Positions 30,631-44,011 of a stretch of DNA of 64,000 nucleotides are shown piece after piece. Made by a program: the position numbers and the translations under genes. The stretch is from Pseudomonas subflava. Its GTDB lineage: Bacteria > Pseudomonadota > Gammaproteobacteria > Pseudomonadales > Pseudomonadaceae. The stretch is from contig NZ_JAMXBF010000001.1 in the NCBI RefSeq assembly GCF_023823685.1, positions 558,001 through 622,000 of the forward strand, given 5' to 3'. Below the pieces are notes generated by a model that had not been told where the DNA came from, did no database searches, and saw only the letters and a program-made list of their open reading frames with translations. Each line of letters opens with the position of its first letter. The first letter of the stretch is position 1.

Positions 30631-31155
30631 ATGCGCTCGCTCGATCTCCTGCATATCTCCATCGCTGATCAGCGCCTGTACGGCTTCGCCGACGGGCAGC
30701 TGGTCGTGCGCCTGCCGGTTTCCACCGCACTGAATGGCGCCGGCGAGAAAAGCGGCTCCAACTGCACGCCGCGTGGGCGTCATCAGGTGCGCGCGAAGAT
30801 TGGCGAGGGGCTACCGCTCGGCGCGGTATTGCGTGGGCGGCGCTGGACCGGCGAGGTCTGGTCCGAGGCGCTGGACGCACAGTTCCCCGGCCGCGACTGG
30901 ATTCTCACCCGCATCCTCTGGCTGAGCGGCTGCGAGCCCGGCATCAATCGCCTGGGTAAGGTCGATACCTTCCGCCGCTATATCTACCTGCACGGCACGC
31001 CGGACACCCAGCCCATGGGCGTGCCGCTGTCCCACGGATGTGTGCGTCTGCGCAACGCCAACCTGCTGGATCTCTTTCCCCGTGTACCGCCGCACTGCGC
31101 GGTAATGATCGACGAGGCGCCGTGCCCCGAATGGGCGACCGCCGAACTCTGTTAA
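30631..31155 (+). CDS. L,D-transpeptidase (YkuD domain), no evident signal peptide
   Basis: This 174-residue protein has the YkuD catalytic pattern: His121 in YLHGTP and SHGCVRL with His135 and nucleophile Cys137. Such enzymes form 3-3 cross-links or attach lipoproteins to peptidoglycan, normally in the periplasm. The N-terminus (MRSLDLLHISIADQRLYGF) is the first strand of the fold itself, with no signal peptide, and no good ribosome site precedes the ATG. It is 9 bases upstream of nagZ, suggesting a peptidoglycan-recycling operon. Substrate and location are unresolved. Confidence 0.85.
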   Translation: MRSLDLLHISIADQRLYGFADGQLVVRLPVSTALNGAGEKSGSNCTPRGRHQVRAKIGEGLPLGAVLRGRRWTGEVWSEALDAQFPGRDWILTRILWLSGCEPGINRLGKVDTFRRYIYLHGTPDTQPMGVPLSHGCVRLRNANLLDLFPRVPPHCAVMIDEAPCPEWATAELC

Positions 31156-31164
31156 GGACTCTTC

Positions 31165-32927
<1,763 letters not shown>

Positions 32928-32943
32928 GCCTGAGGCCAGAAAC

Positions 32944-32971
32944 AAAAAAGCCCCGCATCGCGGGGCTTTTT
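32944..32971. terminator. Bidirectional terminator
   Basis: The stem AAAAAGCCCCGC/GCGGGGCTTTTT with an ATC loop has A and T runs on its two sides, serving both the + strand phosphorylase transcript and the convergent csiV. Confidence 0.92.
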
Positions 32972-32988
32972 CATGGCTGCGCTGACAA

Positions 32989-33513
32989 TCAGGGCTGGGT
33001 GACTTTCACCAGCAGGCCGAGGCTGCCGTTGTCCAGGTAGGTCAGCTCGCCGAGCTTCAGACGGGTCTTCTGCCGCACGCGCTCGCTGCCGCTGAGCAGG
33101 CCGTCATTGTCGAAGCGGTTGATCCAGAAGTCCGCCTCCATATCGATCAGGCGCTGTTGCTCGCTCAGCGACACGACACCTTCCACCGGGAAGTGGCCGA
33201 ACTGCTCGTTGCCGGTGCTTAGCGCGGCCTCGCTCGGTACGGCGGCGAGGTTCTGCGCCCAGGCCTTGTGCAGCAGCACCTCATAGCCGTTGCCCGGGTT
33301 GAGCTTGGCGGCCTCGTCGTTCAGTGCGGTGCCGCGTTCGTTGCCGGCGATGGGCGAGGCGCCCACGGCCCAGTCGTCCGGCGCCGGCTGGCTGCTCGAC
33401 AGCGCCTCGCCGCCCTGACGGAAGACGATCACTTCGACCTGGAACAGGCCGTCGGCGAAGGCCTGCGGAGCCAGCAGGCAGAGCAGCAGAAAAAGGGGGC
33501 GAAGCACGCGCAT
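32989..33513 (-). CDS. csiV: CsiV-family secreted protein
   Basis: This 174-residue protein has a clear signal peptide (MRVLRPLFLLLCLLAPQAFA, then DG). The mature part begins FQVEVIVFRQ and ends LTYLDNGSLGLLVKVTQP, features of the CsiV (PF10972) family. In Vibrio, CsiV binds peptidoglycan and activates LpoA-like functions in resistance to D-amino acids. Transfer of that role to this protein is inference. It lies 11 bases after mfd on the same strand and is likely co-transcribed with it, as I recall in Pseudomonas. Confidence 0.82.
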   Translation of the reverse strand: MRVLRPLFLLLCLLAPQAFADGLFQVEVIVFRQGGEALSSSQPAPDDWAVGASPIAGNERGTALNDEAAKLNPGNGYEVLLHKAWAQNLAAVPSEAALSTGNEQFGHFPVEGVVSLSEQQRLIDMEADFWINRFDNDGLLSGSERVRQKTRLKLGELTYLDNGSLGLLVKVTQP

Positions 33514-33524
33514 GGGTCAGTCCT

Positions 33525-36500
33525 TTAGGCGGATTGCGGGGCGAGGCGCTCCAGTAGCGCCTCCAGGGTGTTGAAACGTTCTTCCGGGCGCTCCATCGGC
33601 ACCTGGATCTTGAACAGCGTAGCGCCCTCGAACTTGTAGCGGGCGGGCGCGCTCTGGATCAGCTTGATCAGCACCAGCGGGTCGACGCAGGTGTCGGCGG
33701 CGAACTCGATGCGTCCGCCCTGGGGGCCGGCGTCGATCTTCTTGATGCCGAGCTTCTCCGCCTGCAGCTTGAGCAGGGTCAGGCGCATCAGGTTCTTGGT
33801 CGGCTCCGCCAACAGGCCGAAGCGGTCGATCATCTCCACCTGCAGCTCCTTCAGGCCGTCCTCATCGGCGGCCGAGGCGATGCGCTTGTAGAGAATCAGG
33901 CGGCTGTGCACGTCCGGCAGGTAGTCGTCGGGGATCAGTGCCGGCACCCGCAGGTTGACTTCCGGACCGCCGCCCAGCGGCTGCTCCAGATTGGGCTGCT
34001 CGCCCTTGCGGATGGCCTTCACCGCGCGCTCGAGCATCTCCATGTAGAGGGTGAAGCCGACCGCCTGGATCTGTCCGCTCTGGCCGTCGCCGAGCAATTC
34101 GCCAGCGCCGCGGATTTCCAGGTCGTGAGTCGCCAGGACGAAGCCGGCGCCCAGGTCCTGGGCGTTGGCGATGGCCTCCAGGCGCTTTTGCGCATCCTCG
34201 GTCATGCCCTTGCGCGGCGGGGTGAGCAGGTAGGCGTAGGCCTGGTGGTGGCTGCGGCCGACGCGGCCACGCAACTGGTGCAGCTGGGCCAGGCCGAACT
34301 TGTCGGCGCGCTCGATGAGGATGGTGTTGGCGCTCGGCACGTCGATGCCGGTCTCGATGATGGTCGAGGCCACCAGCACGTTGAAGCGCTTGTGGTAGAA
34401 GTCGCTCATCACCCGTTCCAGGTCGCGCTCGTGCATCTGCCCGTGGCCGATGCCGATGCGCGCCTCCGGAACCAGGGCGGACAGGTCGGCGGCGCACTTC
34501 TCGATGGTCTTCACGTCGTTGTGCAGGTAGTACACCTGGCCGCCGCGCAGCAGTTCGCGCAGCAGCGCTTCCTTGATCACCGAGTCGTGCTGCTCCATGA
34601 CGAAGGTGCGTACCGACAGGCGGCGGGCCGGCGGGGTGGCGATGATCGACAGGTCGCGCATGCCCGACACCGCCATGTTCAGCGTGCGCGGGATCGGCGT
34701 GGCGGTGAGGGTGAGAATGTCCACCTCGCTGCGCAGGGCCTTGAGCTGCTCCTTCTGGCGCACACCGAAGCGGTGTTCCTCATCGATGATCACCAGGCCC
34801 AGGTTGCTGAAGCGCACGTCGTCCTGCAGCAGTTTGTGGGTGCCGATGACGATGTCGATCTTGCCCTCGGCCAGCTTGGCCACCGCCTCGTTGACTTCCT
34901 TGGCGGTCTTGAAGCGGCTCATCACCTCCACGCTCACCGGCCAGTCGGCGAAGCGGTCGCGGAAGCTGTTGTAGTGCTGCTGGGCCAGCAGGGTGGTGGG
35001 CACCAGTACTGCCACCTGTCTTCCGCTATGGACAGCGATGAAGGCGGCGCGCATGGCCACCTCGGTCTTGCCGAAGCCGACGTCGCCACACACCAGGCGG
35101 TCCATCGGCTTGCCGGCCAGCATGTCCTCGCGTACCGCGTCGATGGCGTTCTGCTGGTCCGGCGTCTCCTCGAAGGGGAAGCCGGCGCTGAAGGTGGCGT
35201 AGTCGGCGGCCGGGTCCTTGAACGCGTAGCCCTCGCGGGCGGCGCGGCGGGCGTAGATGTCGAGCAGCTCGGCGGCCACGTCGCGCACCTGCTCGGCGGC
35301 CTTGCGCTTGGCCTTCTGCCAGGTCTCGGAGCCCAAACGGTGCAGCGGGGCCAGGGCGTCGTCGCTGCCGGTGTAGCGGGCGATCAGGTGCAGGCTGGCC
35401 ACCGGCACGTAGAGCTTGGCTTCCTCGGCGTACATCAGCGCGAGGAACTCGGCGGCCTGGCCGTCGAACTCCATGGTCACCAGGCCCAGGTAGCGGCCGA
35501 CGCCGTGGTCGATATGCACCACCGGCGCGCCTTCGCGCAGCTCGGTGAGGTTCTTGATCACGTTGTCGCCACCGTCGCGGGATTTCTCGCGGCGGCGGCG
35601 CTGCATCACGCGCTGACCGAACAGCGGGCTCTCGGCCACCAAGGCCAGGTCGTCGAGCAGCAGGCCCTCGTCCAGCGGGGCGATGCAGATGGCCAGGCGT
35701 TCGCGGCTGTCGGCGAATTCCTTCCAGCCGGCCAGCTCGACCGGCTTGAGCTTGAGCCGCGCCAGCAGCTCCAGCAGCACCTCGCGGCGGCCGGCGGACT
35801 CGGCGCTGAACAGCACGCGCCCCGGGTATTCCTCGATGAAGCGGCGCAGCGCGGCCAGCGGCTCGCTAGCCTTGGCCTGGATGGCGAGGTCCGGCAGCGG
35901 GCGGGCGTCGAAGCGCTCGCGGCCGAGGCCGACTTCCACGTCCTCCTGGCTGACCACCACGCGCGGCCAGTTCTTCAGGCGGGCGAAGCAGTCCTCCACC
36001 GGCAGGAAGATGTCGGCCGGCGGCAGCAGCGGGCGCTCTGGGTCGACGCGGCGGTCTTCGTAGCGGTTGCGCGCGTCGCTCCAGAACTGCTCGGCGGCCT
36101 GCTCGATGCCCGGCAGGGAGAACACCTGGGTGTCGCCCGGCAGGTAGTCGAACAGCGTGCCGGTTTCCTCGAAGAACAGCGGCAGATAGTACTCGATGCC
36201 GGCCGGGGTGATGCCGGAGGCCAGATCCTGGTAGATCGGGCAGCGGCGGAAGTCGACGTCGAAGCGCTCGCGGAAGCGCCCGCGGAAATCGGTGACGGCC
36301 TTCTTCTCCAGCGGGAACTCGCGGGCCGGTAGCAGGCGGATCGATTCCACCTTGTCCACCGAGCGCTGGGTCTCCGGGTCGAAGGTGCGCAGGGTCTCGA
36401 TCTCGTCATCGAACAGATCGATGCGAAACGGCGTGTCGCTGCCCATGGGAAACAGGTCGATCAGCGCGCCGCGCACGGCGAACTCGCCGTGCTCGTACAC

Positions 36501-36965
36501 GGTGTCCACGCAGCGGTAGCCGGCGGCCTCCAGGCGGGCGCGCATCTCTTCCACGTCGAGCTTCTGGCCAACGTCCAGCAGCAGGCCGGAGCCGAGCAGG
36601 AAGCGTGTCGGCGCCAGGCGATGCAGGGCGGTGGCGATCGGTACCACCAGCACGCCGTGCTTGATCTCCGGCAGGCGGTAGAGGGTGGCGATACGCTGGG
36701 AAATGATGTCCTGGTGCGGCGAAAACACGTCGTAGGGCAGGGTTTCCCAGTCCGGGAAGTGCAGCACCGGCAGGTCCGGCGCGAAGAATGCCAGCTCTTC
36801 CTGCAGGCGCTCGGCGCTCTGGCTGTCGGCGGTCAGCAGCAGGGTGAAGCGCTTGGCGGCGCTGGCGGCTTCGGCGATGGCCAGGCTCAGCGCGGCACCG
36901 GGCAGGTTGCCCCAGTGCTGTTTACCGGCGGCGCCCGGCAGTTTCGGCAGTTGCAGTACGGACAC
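33525..36965 (-). CDS. mfd: Transcription-repair coupling factor Mfd
   Basis: This 1146-residue ATPase removes stalled RNA polymerase from DNA lesions and recruits UvrA. The N-terminal UvrB-homology module is followed by the RNA-polymerase-interacting domain (about 480-560, with HIDHGVGRYLGL), the RecG-like translocase with Walker A GDVGFGKTE and DEEHRFG, helicase motif VI region LRGRVGRSHHQAYAYLL, and the C-terminal TRCF domain. Length is normal. It is divergent from the GAPDH gene across 151 bases. Confidence 0.97.
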   Translation of the reverse strand: MSVLQLPKLPGAAGKQHWGNLPGAALSLAIAEAASAAKRFTLLLTADSQSAERLQEELAFFAPDLPVLHFPDWETLPYDVFSPHQDIISQRIATLYRLPEIKHGVLVVPIATALHRLAPTRFLLGSGLLLDVGQKLDVEEMRARLEAAGYRCVDTVYEHGEFAVRGALIDLFPMGSDTPFRIDLFDDEIETLRTFDPETQRSVDKVESIRLLPAREFPLEKKAVTDFRGRFRERFDVDFRRCPIYQDLASGITPAGIEYYLPLFFEETGTLFDYLPGDTQVFSLPGIEQAAEQFWSDARNRYEDRRVDPERPLLPPADIFLPVEDCFARLKNWPRVVVSQEDVEVGLGRERFDARPLPDLAIQAKASEPLAALRRFIEEYPGRVLFSAESAGRREVLLELLARLKLKPVELAGWKEFADSRERLAICIAPLDEGLLLDDLALVAESPLFGQRVMQRRRREKSRDGGDNVIKNLTELREGAPVVHIDHGVGRYLGLVTMEFDGQAAEFLALMYAEEAKLYVPVASLHLIARYTGSDDALAPLHRLGSETWQKAKRKAAEQVRDVAAELLDIYARRAAREGYAFKDPAADYATFSAGFPFEETPDQQNAIDAVREDMLAGKPMDRLVCGDVGFGKTEVAMRAAFIAVHSGRQVAVLVPTTLLAQQHYNSFRDRFADWPVSVEVMSRFKTAKEVNEAVAKLAEGKIDIVIGTHKLLQDDVRFSNLGLVIIDEEHRFGVRQKEQLKALRSEVDILTLTATPIPRTLNMAVSGMRDLSIIATPPARRLSVRTFVMEQHDSVIKEALLRELLRGGQVYYLHNDVKTIEKCAADLSALVPEARIGIGHGQMHERDLERVMSDFYHKRFNVLVASTIIETGIDVPSANTILIERADKFGLAQLHQLRGRVGRSHHQAYAYLLTPPRKGMTEDAQKRLEAIANAQDLGAGFVLATHDLEIRGAGELLGDGQSGQIQAVGFTLYMEMLERAVKAIRKGEQPNLEQPLGGGPEVNLRVPALIPDDYLPDVHSRLILYKRIASAADEDGLKELQVEMIDRFGLLAEPTKNLMRLTLLKLQAEKLGIKKIDAGPQGGRIEFAADTCVDPLVLIKLIQSAPARYKFEGATLFKIQVPMERPEERFNTLEALLERLAPQSA

Positions 36966-37116
36966 GGGTGGTCACGGCCCCAGGCGAAAGGAAGAGGCGA
37001 TTGTAACTATCCATGCTCGCAGCTGTCAGTGTCGACGGGCGCGCATTGCTCAGCGCAACGGGCGCCGTCATAATGTAGCCCCTTTTTTCAGCCCCTACAT
37101 GTGGAAGGTATTGCTC

Positions 37117-38565
37117 GTGACCCAGAAGCCCGACCAGTGTCTCGGTGAGTGGATTGACCGTGAAGCCCTCGCGGAAGCGATGATTCCGCTGATCGGTCAG
37201 CTCTACCGCAACAACAACGTCGTGACCTCGATCTACGGCCGTGGCCTGATCAACCGCTCGGTAATCGACATCCTCAAGGCTCACCGCTTCGCCCGCCACC
37301 GTCTGGAAGGCGAGACCGAGCTTTCCGTGCATGACACCTTCCCCATCCTCAAGACCATGAGCGAGCTCAAGCTGGGCGCCGCCTCCGTGGACCTGGGCAA
37401 GATGGTCGCCAAGTTCAAGACCGACGCCAACGGCCGCAGCATCGAGCAGTTCATCAAGGACGAGCTGGCCGACGTGGTCGGCAAGCAGAACGGCGCTGCC
37501 CGCGAAGGCACCGACGTGGTTCTGTACGGCTTCGGTCGCATCGGCCGCCTGCTGGCCCGCATCCTGATCGAGAAGACCGGTGGTGGCGACGGCCTGCGTC
37601 TGCGTGCCATCGTCGTGCGCAAGGGCGCCGAGAACGACCTGGTCAAGCGTGCCAGCCTGCTGCGCCGCGACTCCGTACACGGCAAGTTCGACGGCACCAT
37701 CACCATCGACGAAGCCAACAACGTCCTGATCGCCAACGGCAACATGATCCAGGTGATCTACTCCAACGACCCGGCGTCGATCGACTACACCCAGTACGGC
37801 ATCAAGAACGCCCTGCTGGTCGACAACACCGGCAAATGGCGCGACGCCGAAGGCCTGGGCCAGCACCTGAAGTGCCCGGGTGTCGATCGTGTCGTTCTGA
37901 CCGCGCCGGGCAAGGGCGCGCTGAAGAACATCGTGCATGGCATCAACCATGGCGAGATCACCGCCGACGACAAGATCATCTCCGCCGCTTCCTGCACCAC
38001 CAACGCCATCGTGCCGGTGCTGAAGGCCGTGAATGACCAGTACGGCATCGTCAACGGCCACGTCGAGACCGTTCACTCGTACACCAACGACCAGAACCTG
38101 ATCGACAACTTCCACAAGGGCAGCCGTCGTGGCCGCAGCGCCGCGCTGAACATGGTGATCACCGAGACCGGTGCCGCCACCGCCGCCGCCAAGGCCCTGC
38201 CGGTGCTGAAGGGCAAGCTGACCGGCAACGCCATCCGCGTACCGACGCCGAACGTCTCCATGGCCATCCTCAACCTGAACCTGGAGAAGGCCACCACCCG
38301 CGAAGAGATCAACGAGTACCTGCGCCAGATGGCCATGCACTCGGACCTGCAGAAGCAGATCGACTTCGTCAACTCGCAGGAAGTGGTGTCCACCGACTTC
38401 GTCGGCTCGCGCCATGCCGGTGTGGTCGATGCCGAAGCCACCATCTCCAACGACAACCGCGTCGTGCTGTACGTGTGGTACGACAACGAGTTCGGCTACA
38501 GCTGCCAGGTGGTCCGCGTGATGGAAGACATGGCTGGGGTCAACCCGCCGGCCTTCCCGCGCTAA
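37117..38565 (+). CDS. gap: Glyceraldehyde-3-phosphate dehydrogenase, long N-terminal form
   Basis: This protein has about 482 residues, some 150 more than classic GAPDH. The extra N-terminal helical part (MTQKPDQCLGEWIDREALAE ...) precedes the NAD domain VLYGFGRIGRLLARI. The catalytic Cys is in SAASCTTNAIVPVL and the C-terminal YDNEFGYSCQVVRVM is typical. GTG 37117 is chosen because GGAAGG lies 8 bases before it; an in-frame ATG 18 bases upstream would put that ribosome site inside the gene. Pseudomonads carry this long form (PA3001 type) beside a normal gap; a gluconeogenic or NADP-linked role is possible but not shown here. Confidence 0.93.
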   Translation: MTQKPDQCLGEWIDREALAEAMIPLIGQLYRNNNVVTSIYGRGLINRSVIDILKAHRFARHRLEGETELSVHDTFPILKTMSELKLGAASVDLGKMVAKFKTDANGRSIEQFIKDELADVVGKQNGAAREGTDVVLYGFGRIGRLLARILIEKTGGGDGLRLRAIVVRKGAENDLVKRASLLRRDSVHGKFDGTITIDEANNVLIANGNMIQVIYSNDPASIDYTQYGIKNALLVDNTGKWRDAEGLGQHLKCPGVDRVVLTAPGKGALKNIVHGINHGEITADDKIISAASCTTNAIVPVLKAVNDQYGIVNGHVETVHSYTNDQNLIDNFHKGSRRGRSAALNMVITETGAATAAAKALPVLKGKLTGNAIRVPTPNVSMAILNLNLEKATTREEINEYLRQMAMHSDLQKQIDFVNSQEVVSTDFVGSRHAGVVDAEATISNDNRVVLYVWYDNEFGYSCQVVRVMEDMAGVNPPAFPR

Positions 38566-38581
38566 GCGTCGGGTGTGAAAC

Positions 38582-38608
38582 AAAACGGGAGCTTCGGCTC
38601 CCGTTTTG
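38582..38608. terminator. Terminator with TTCG tetraloop
   Basis: The perfect 11-bp stem AAAACGGGAGC/GCTCCCGTTTT closes a stable UUCG loop. T and A runs on both sides make it usable by the GAPDH gene and by the convergent CHI-like gene. Confidence 0.93.
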
Positions 38609-38612
38609 CTTT

Positions 38613-39155
38613 TCAGCGCTGCGCCAGCAGCTTTTCGCGAAGCGCATCCGACAGCCCGCCGGGTGCCAGCCAGATACCCAGATAGGCCCGCGCCAGTGCG
38701 GGATCGTCGCTGCGAAACAGGGTCTCGCCGTTGCGCTCCAGGCTCAGCCCGGTGCGTGCGGCGTAGTTCAGCGCGTAGCGATCGCCGGCGCGGATGTCGC
38801 GAAAGGTGGCGTGCAGGGCGTCCAGGTCGGGGCGTAGTGCGGCCAGCGCGGCGCCGTCGAGCTGGCGCTCCAGCGTGGTCCATGCGGCCTCGATCACGTC
38901 GCTGCGGTCGATGCTGCGGTAGTAGTAGAGCTCCAGGCGCTGATCTGCCTCGCGGCGATAGGCCTGCAGCGGCTCGATGCCCGGCGCCGTGTAATAGGCG
39001 GCGGCATAGACGTCCGCCCAGAGGTAGGTGAGGACCGCCTGGTTCTTGCGCTCCAGTTGCTGATGGCTGGTCGGGAAGTCGGCCTGGCTCAACCGCTCGT
39101 CGGCCAGGACGGGGAGGGCGAGGGTCAGCAGCAGGGCGGCGAGACTACGCAACAT
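38613..39155 (-). CDS. Chalcone-isomerase-like secreted protein
   Basis: This 180-residue protein has a signal peptide (MLRSLAALLLTLALPVLA, then DE). The mature part has the bacterial CHI-like pattern: an early QAVLTYLWADVYAAAYY segment, RLELYYYRSIDRSDV, and a C-terminal YLGIWLAPGGLSDALREKLL. The ATG beginning MLRSL is preferred because GGAGA lies 6 bases upstream, inside a slightly longer alternative frame. Bacterial members are periplasmic and of unknown function; true chalcone isomerase activity is not expected. Confidence 0.75.
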   Translation of the reverse strand: MLRSLAALLLTLALPVLADERLSQADFPTSHQQLERKNQAVLTYLWADVYAAAYYTAPGIEPLQAYRREADQRLELYYYRSIDRSDVIEAAWTTLERQLDGAALAALRPDLDALHATFRDIRAGDRYALNYAARTGLSLERNGETLFRSDDPALARAYLGIWLAPGGLSDALREKLLAQR

Positions 39156-39266
39156 GACGTTCTCCATTGTTTGTTTCTCTGCGCTCCAACCACCCTGACC
39201 GCGCCGTCAAGACCGCCTGGGGCCGCCGTGCGTTGCGACTCGCGAGTCTGAAACGGCACCCATGGG

Positions 39267-39295
39267 TGGGCATGTAGAGCATATCTCCTTATAAT
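39267..39295 (+). promoter_or_regulatory. Candidate promoter of the nqr operon
   Basis: TGGGCA (39267-39272), a 17-base spacer and a perfect TATAAT (39290-39295) lie 107 bases upstream of nqrA in the 246-base divergent gap. Nothing else was recognised in that gap. Confidence 0.5.
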
Positions 39296-39380
39296 TCCTG
39301 ATCTTTTCGCGCCGCTTCGGTTCCGGCTGCGGCTTGCGGGCCGGGTTCGTCGTGGTGGTTTCATCCTTGCTGCACACTGA

Positions 39381-40739
<1,359 letters not shown>

Positions 40740-40742
40740 TCC

Positions 40743-41951
40743 GTGCCCCTACGCAAATTCCTCGACAAGATCGAGCACAACTTCGAGAAGGGCGGCAAGC
40801 ACGAGAAGTGGTATGCCCTGTACGAGGCGGTGGATACGTTTTTATACCGCCCCGGCAGCGTGACCAAGAGCACCGCCCACGTGCGCGACGGCATCGACCT
40901 GAAGCGCATGATGATCACCGTCTGGCTGTGCACCTTCCCGGCCATGCTGTTCGGCATGTGGAACATCGGCTACCAGGCCAACACCCTGTTCGCCGGCGAC
41001 GCCGAGCTGCTGGCGGCCCAGGACGGCTGGCGTTTCGGCCTGATCGGCGCGCTGGCCGGGTTCGACCCGAACAGCCTGTGGGACAACTTCGTCCAGGGCG
41101 CCGCCTACTTCCTGCCGGTGTACCTGACCACCTTCATCGTCGGTGGCTTCTGGGAAGTGCTGTTCGCCGCCATCCGCAAGCACGAGGTCAACGAAGGCTT
41201 CTTCGTCACTTCCGTGCTGTTCGCCCTGACTCTGCCGCCGACCATCCCGCTGTGGCAGGTGGCGCTGGGCATCAGCTTCGGCGTGGTGATCGGCAAGGAA
41301 GTGTTCGGCGGTACCGGCAAGAACTTCCTCAACCCGGCGCTGGTCGGTCGTGCCTTCCTGTTCTTCGCCTACCCGGCGCAGATGTCCGGCGACATGGTGT
41401 GGACCGCGGTGGACGGCTACGCCGGCGCCACCGCGCTGTCCGTGGCCGCCGCCAGCGGCATGGACCAGCTCGCCGCCAACGGCCTGAGCTGGTGGGACGC
41501 CTTCGTCGGCCTGGAGCAGGGCTCCATGGGCGAGACCAGCACGCTGGCCATCTTCATCGGCGGCGCCTTCCTGCTGCTGACCAAGATCGCCTCCTGGCGC
41601 ATCGTCGCCGGGGTGATGCTGGGCATGATCGGCATGAGCTACCTGTTCAACGCCATTGGCTCGGCCGGCAATCCGATGTTCGCCATGCCTTGGCACTGGC
41701 ATCTGGTGGTGGGCGGCTTCGCCTTCGGCATGATCTTCATGGCCACCGACCCCGTGTCGGCGTCCATGACCAATACCGGCAAGTGGATCTTCGGCGCGCT
41801 GATCGGCGTCATGGTGGTGCTGATCCGCGTGGTCAACCCGGCCTTCCCGGAAGGCATGATGCTGGCGATCCTGTTCGCCAACCTCTGCGCACCGCTGATC
41901 GACCACTTCGTGGTGCAGGCCAACATCAAGCGGAGGCTCGCCCGTGGCTAA
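40743..41951 (+). CDS. nqrB: Na+-NQR subunit B
   Basis: This 402-residue integral membrane subunit has about ten hydrophobic helices and carries a covalent FMN on a threonine. The flavinylation segment is present as DGYAGAT, with Thr in AGATALS; an Ala takes the place of the more usual Ser before GAT. The start is GTG. It overlaps nqrC by 8 bases. ApbE, encoded downstream, would attach the FMN. Confidence 0.97.
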   Translation: MPLRKFLDKIEHNFEKGGKHEKWYALYEAVDTFLYRPGSVTKSTAHVRDGIDLKRMMITVWLCTFPAMLFGMWNIGYQANTLFAGDAELLAAQDGWRFGLIGALAGFDPNSLWDNFVQGAAYFLPVYLTTFIVGGFWEVLFAAIRKHEVNEGFFVTSVLFALTLPPTIPLWQVALGISFGVVIGKEVFGGTGKNFLNPALVGRAFLFFAYPAQMSGDMVWTAVDGYAGATALSVAAASGMDQLAANGLSWWDAFVGLEQGSMGETSTLAIFIGGAFLLLTKIASWRIVAGVMLGMIGMSYLFNAIGSAGNPMFAMPWHWHLVVGGFAFGMIFMATDPVSASMTNTGKWIFGALIGVMVVLIRVVNPAFPEGMMLAILFANLCAPLIDHFVVQANIKRRLARG

Positions 41952-42729
41952 CAAGGAATCGACCGTCCGTACCCTGACCGTGGCGGTGCTGGTGTGCCTG
42001 GTCTGCTCGGTGTTCGTCGCCGGCGCGGCCGTGGCACTCAAGCCGACCCAGGCGGAGAACCGCCTGCTGGACAAGCAGCGCAGCATCCTGGCCATCGCCG
42101 GCCTGGGCCAGCCCGGCATGTCCGGCAAGGAAGTGCAGGCGCTGTTCGCCGAACGCATCCAGGCCCGCGTGGTGGACCTGGAGCAGGGCACCTTCAGCGA
42201 CGCACATGACGCCACCACCTTCGACCCGCTCAAGGCCGCCAAGGACCCGCAGACCTCGCAGGCACTGCCGGCTTCCGAGGACATCGCCTCGATCAAGCGC
42301 CGCGAGCATCACTCCACCGTGTACATGGTGGAGAACGATGGCGAGCTGCAGACCCTGATCCTGCCGGTGCGCGGTTACGGCCTGTGGTCCACCCTGCACG
42401 GCTTCATCGCGGTGAAGGGCGACCTCAACACCGTGGTCGGCTTCGGCTTCTACCAGCATGGCGAGACCCCCGGTCTCGGCGGCGAGGTGGACAATCCGAA
42501 GTGGAAGGGCCTGTGGACCGGCAAGACCCTGTTCGATGAAGACGGCGAGCTGGCCGTGGAAATCATCAAGGGCAGCGTCGATCCGCAATCGCCCAAGGCC
42601 GAGCATCAGGTGGACGGCCTCGCGGGCGCCACGCTGACCAGCAAGGGCGTCAACAACCTGCTGCATTTCTGGCTCGGCGAGAATGGCTTCGGCCCGCTGC
42701 TGGCCAATCTGAAGAAAGGGGAGGCATAG
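41944..42729 (+). CDS. nqrC: Na+-NQR subunit C
   Basis: This 261-residue protein has one N-terminal membrane helix (about 10-30, [19 protein letters not shown]) and a periplasmic FMN-binding domain. The flavinylation motif [10 protein letters not shown] supplies the threonine for covalent FMN. It overlaps nqrB by 8 bases and is one base from nqrD, showing translational coupling. Confidence 0.97.
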   Translation: MANKESTVRTLTVAVLVCLVCSVFVAGAAVALKPTQAENRLLDKQRSILAIAGLGQPGMSGKEVQALFAERIQARVVDLEQGTFSDAHDATTFDPLKAAKDPQTSQALPASEDIASIKRREHHSTVYMVENDGELQTLILPVRGYGLWSTLHGFIAVKGDLNTVVGFGFYQHGETPGLGGEVDNPKWKGLWTGKTLFDEDGELAVEIIKGSVDPQSPKAEHQVDGLAGATLTSKGVNNLLHFWLGENGFGPLLANLKKGEA

Positions 42730-42730
42730 C

Positions 42731-43398
42731 ATGTCGCAACCCACCATCAAGAGCGTGCTGCTCGATCCGATCGTGCACAACAACCCCATTGGCCTGCAGA
42801 TCCTCGGCATCTGCTCGGCCCTGGCGGTGACCTCCAACCTCAAGACCGCGCTGGTGATGTCGATCGCCCTGACCCTGGTGACCGGCTTCTCCAACCTGTT
42901 CATCTCGATGATCCGTAGCCAGATCCCCAGCAGCATCCGCATGATCGTGCAGATGGTGATCATCGCGTCGCTGGTGATCGTGGTGGACCAGATCCTCAAG
43001 GCCTACGCCTATTCGCTGTCCAAGCAGCTGTCGGTGTTCGTCGGGCTGATCATCACCAACTGCATCGTCATGGGCCGGGCCGAGGCCTTCGCCATGCAGA
43101 ACCCGCCGATGCTGTCGTTCTTCGACGGCATCGGTAATGGCCTGGGCTACAGCGCCATGCTGATCGTCCTGGGCGTGGTGCGCGAGCTGTTCGGCGCCGG
43201 CAAGCTGCTCGGCTACACCATCCTGCCGACCGTCAACGACGGCGGCTGGTACCAGCCCAACGGCATGCTCCTGCTGCCGCCATCGGCGTTCTTCCTGATC
43301 GGCCTGATCATCTGGGCGCTGCGCAGCTGGAAGCCCCAGCAGAAAGAGGCGCCGGCGTTCCGCATGGCACCCCAGGTTTCTGACAAGGAGGCCTACTG

Positions 43399-43399
<1 letters not shown>
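42731..43399 (+). CDS. nqrD: Na+-NQR subunit D
   Basis: This 222-residue membrane subunit has about six helices and belongs to the NqrDE/RnfAE family. [18 protein letters not shown] near the start is typical, and the Cys in [15 protein letters not shown] segment ([15 protein letters not shown]) helps to hold the intramembrane iron centre shared with NqrE. Its stop overlaps the nqrE start by one base. Confidence 0.97.
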
Positions 43400-44007
<608 letters not shown>

Positions 44008-44011
44008 AACA

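Noticed and set aside
33906..36332. An 808-codon open frame on the + strand inside mfd
   Set aside because: It is the complement of mfd coding sequence; all Mfd helicase motifs lie on the other strand.
41400..41460. Loss of the NqrB flavinylation site because the segment reads DGYAGAT rather than the usual DGxSGAT
   Set aside because: The threonine that carries FMN is still there and NqrC shows the same Ala variant; apbE is intact, so function is probably kept.
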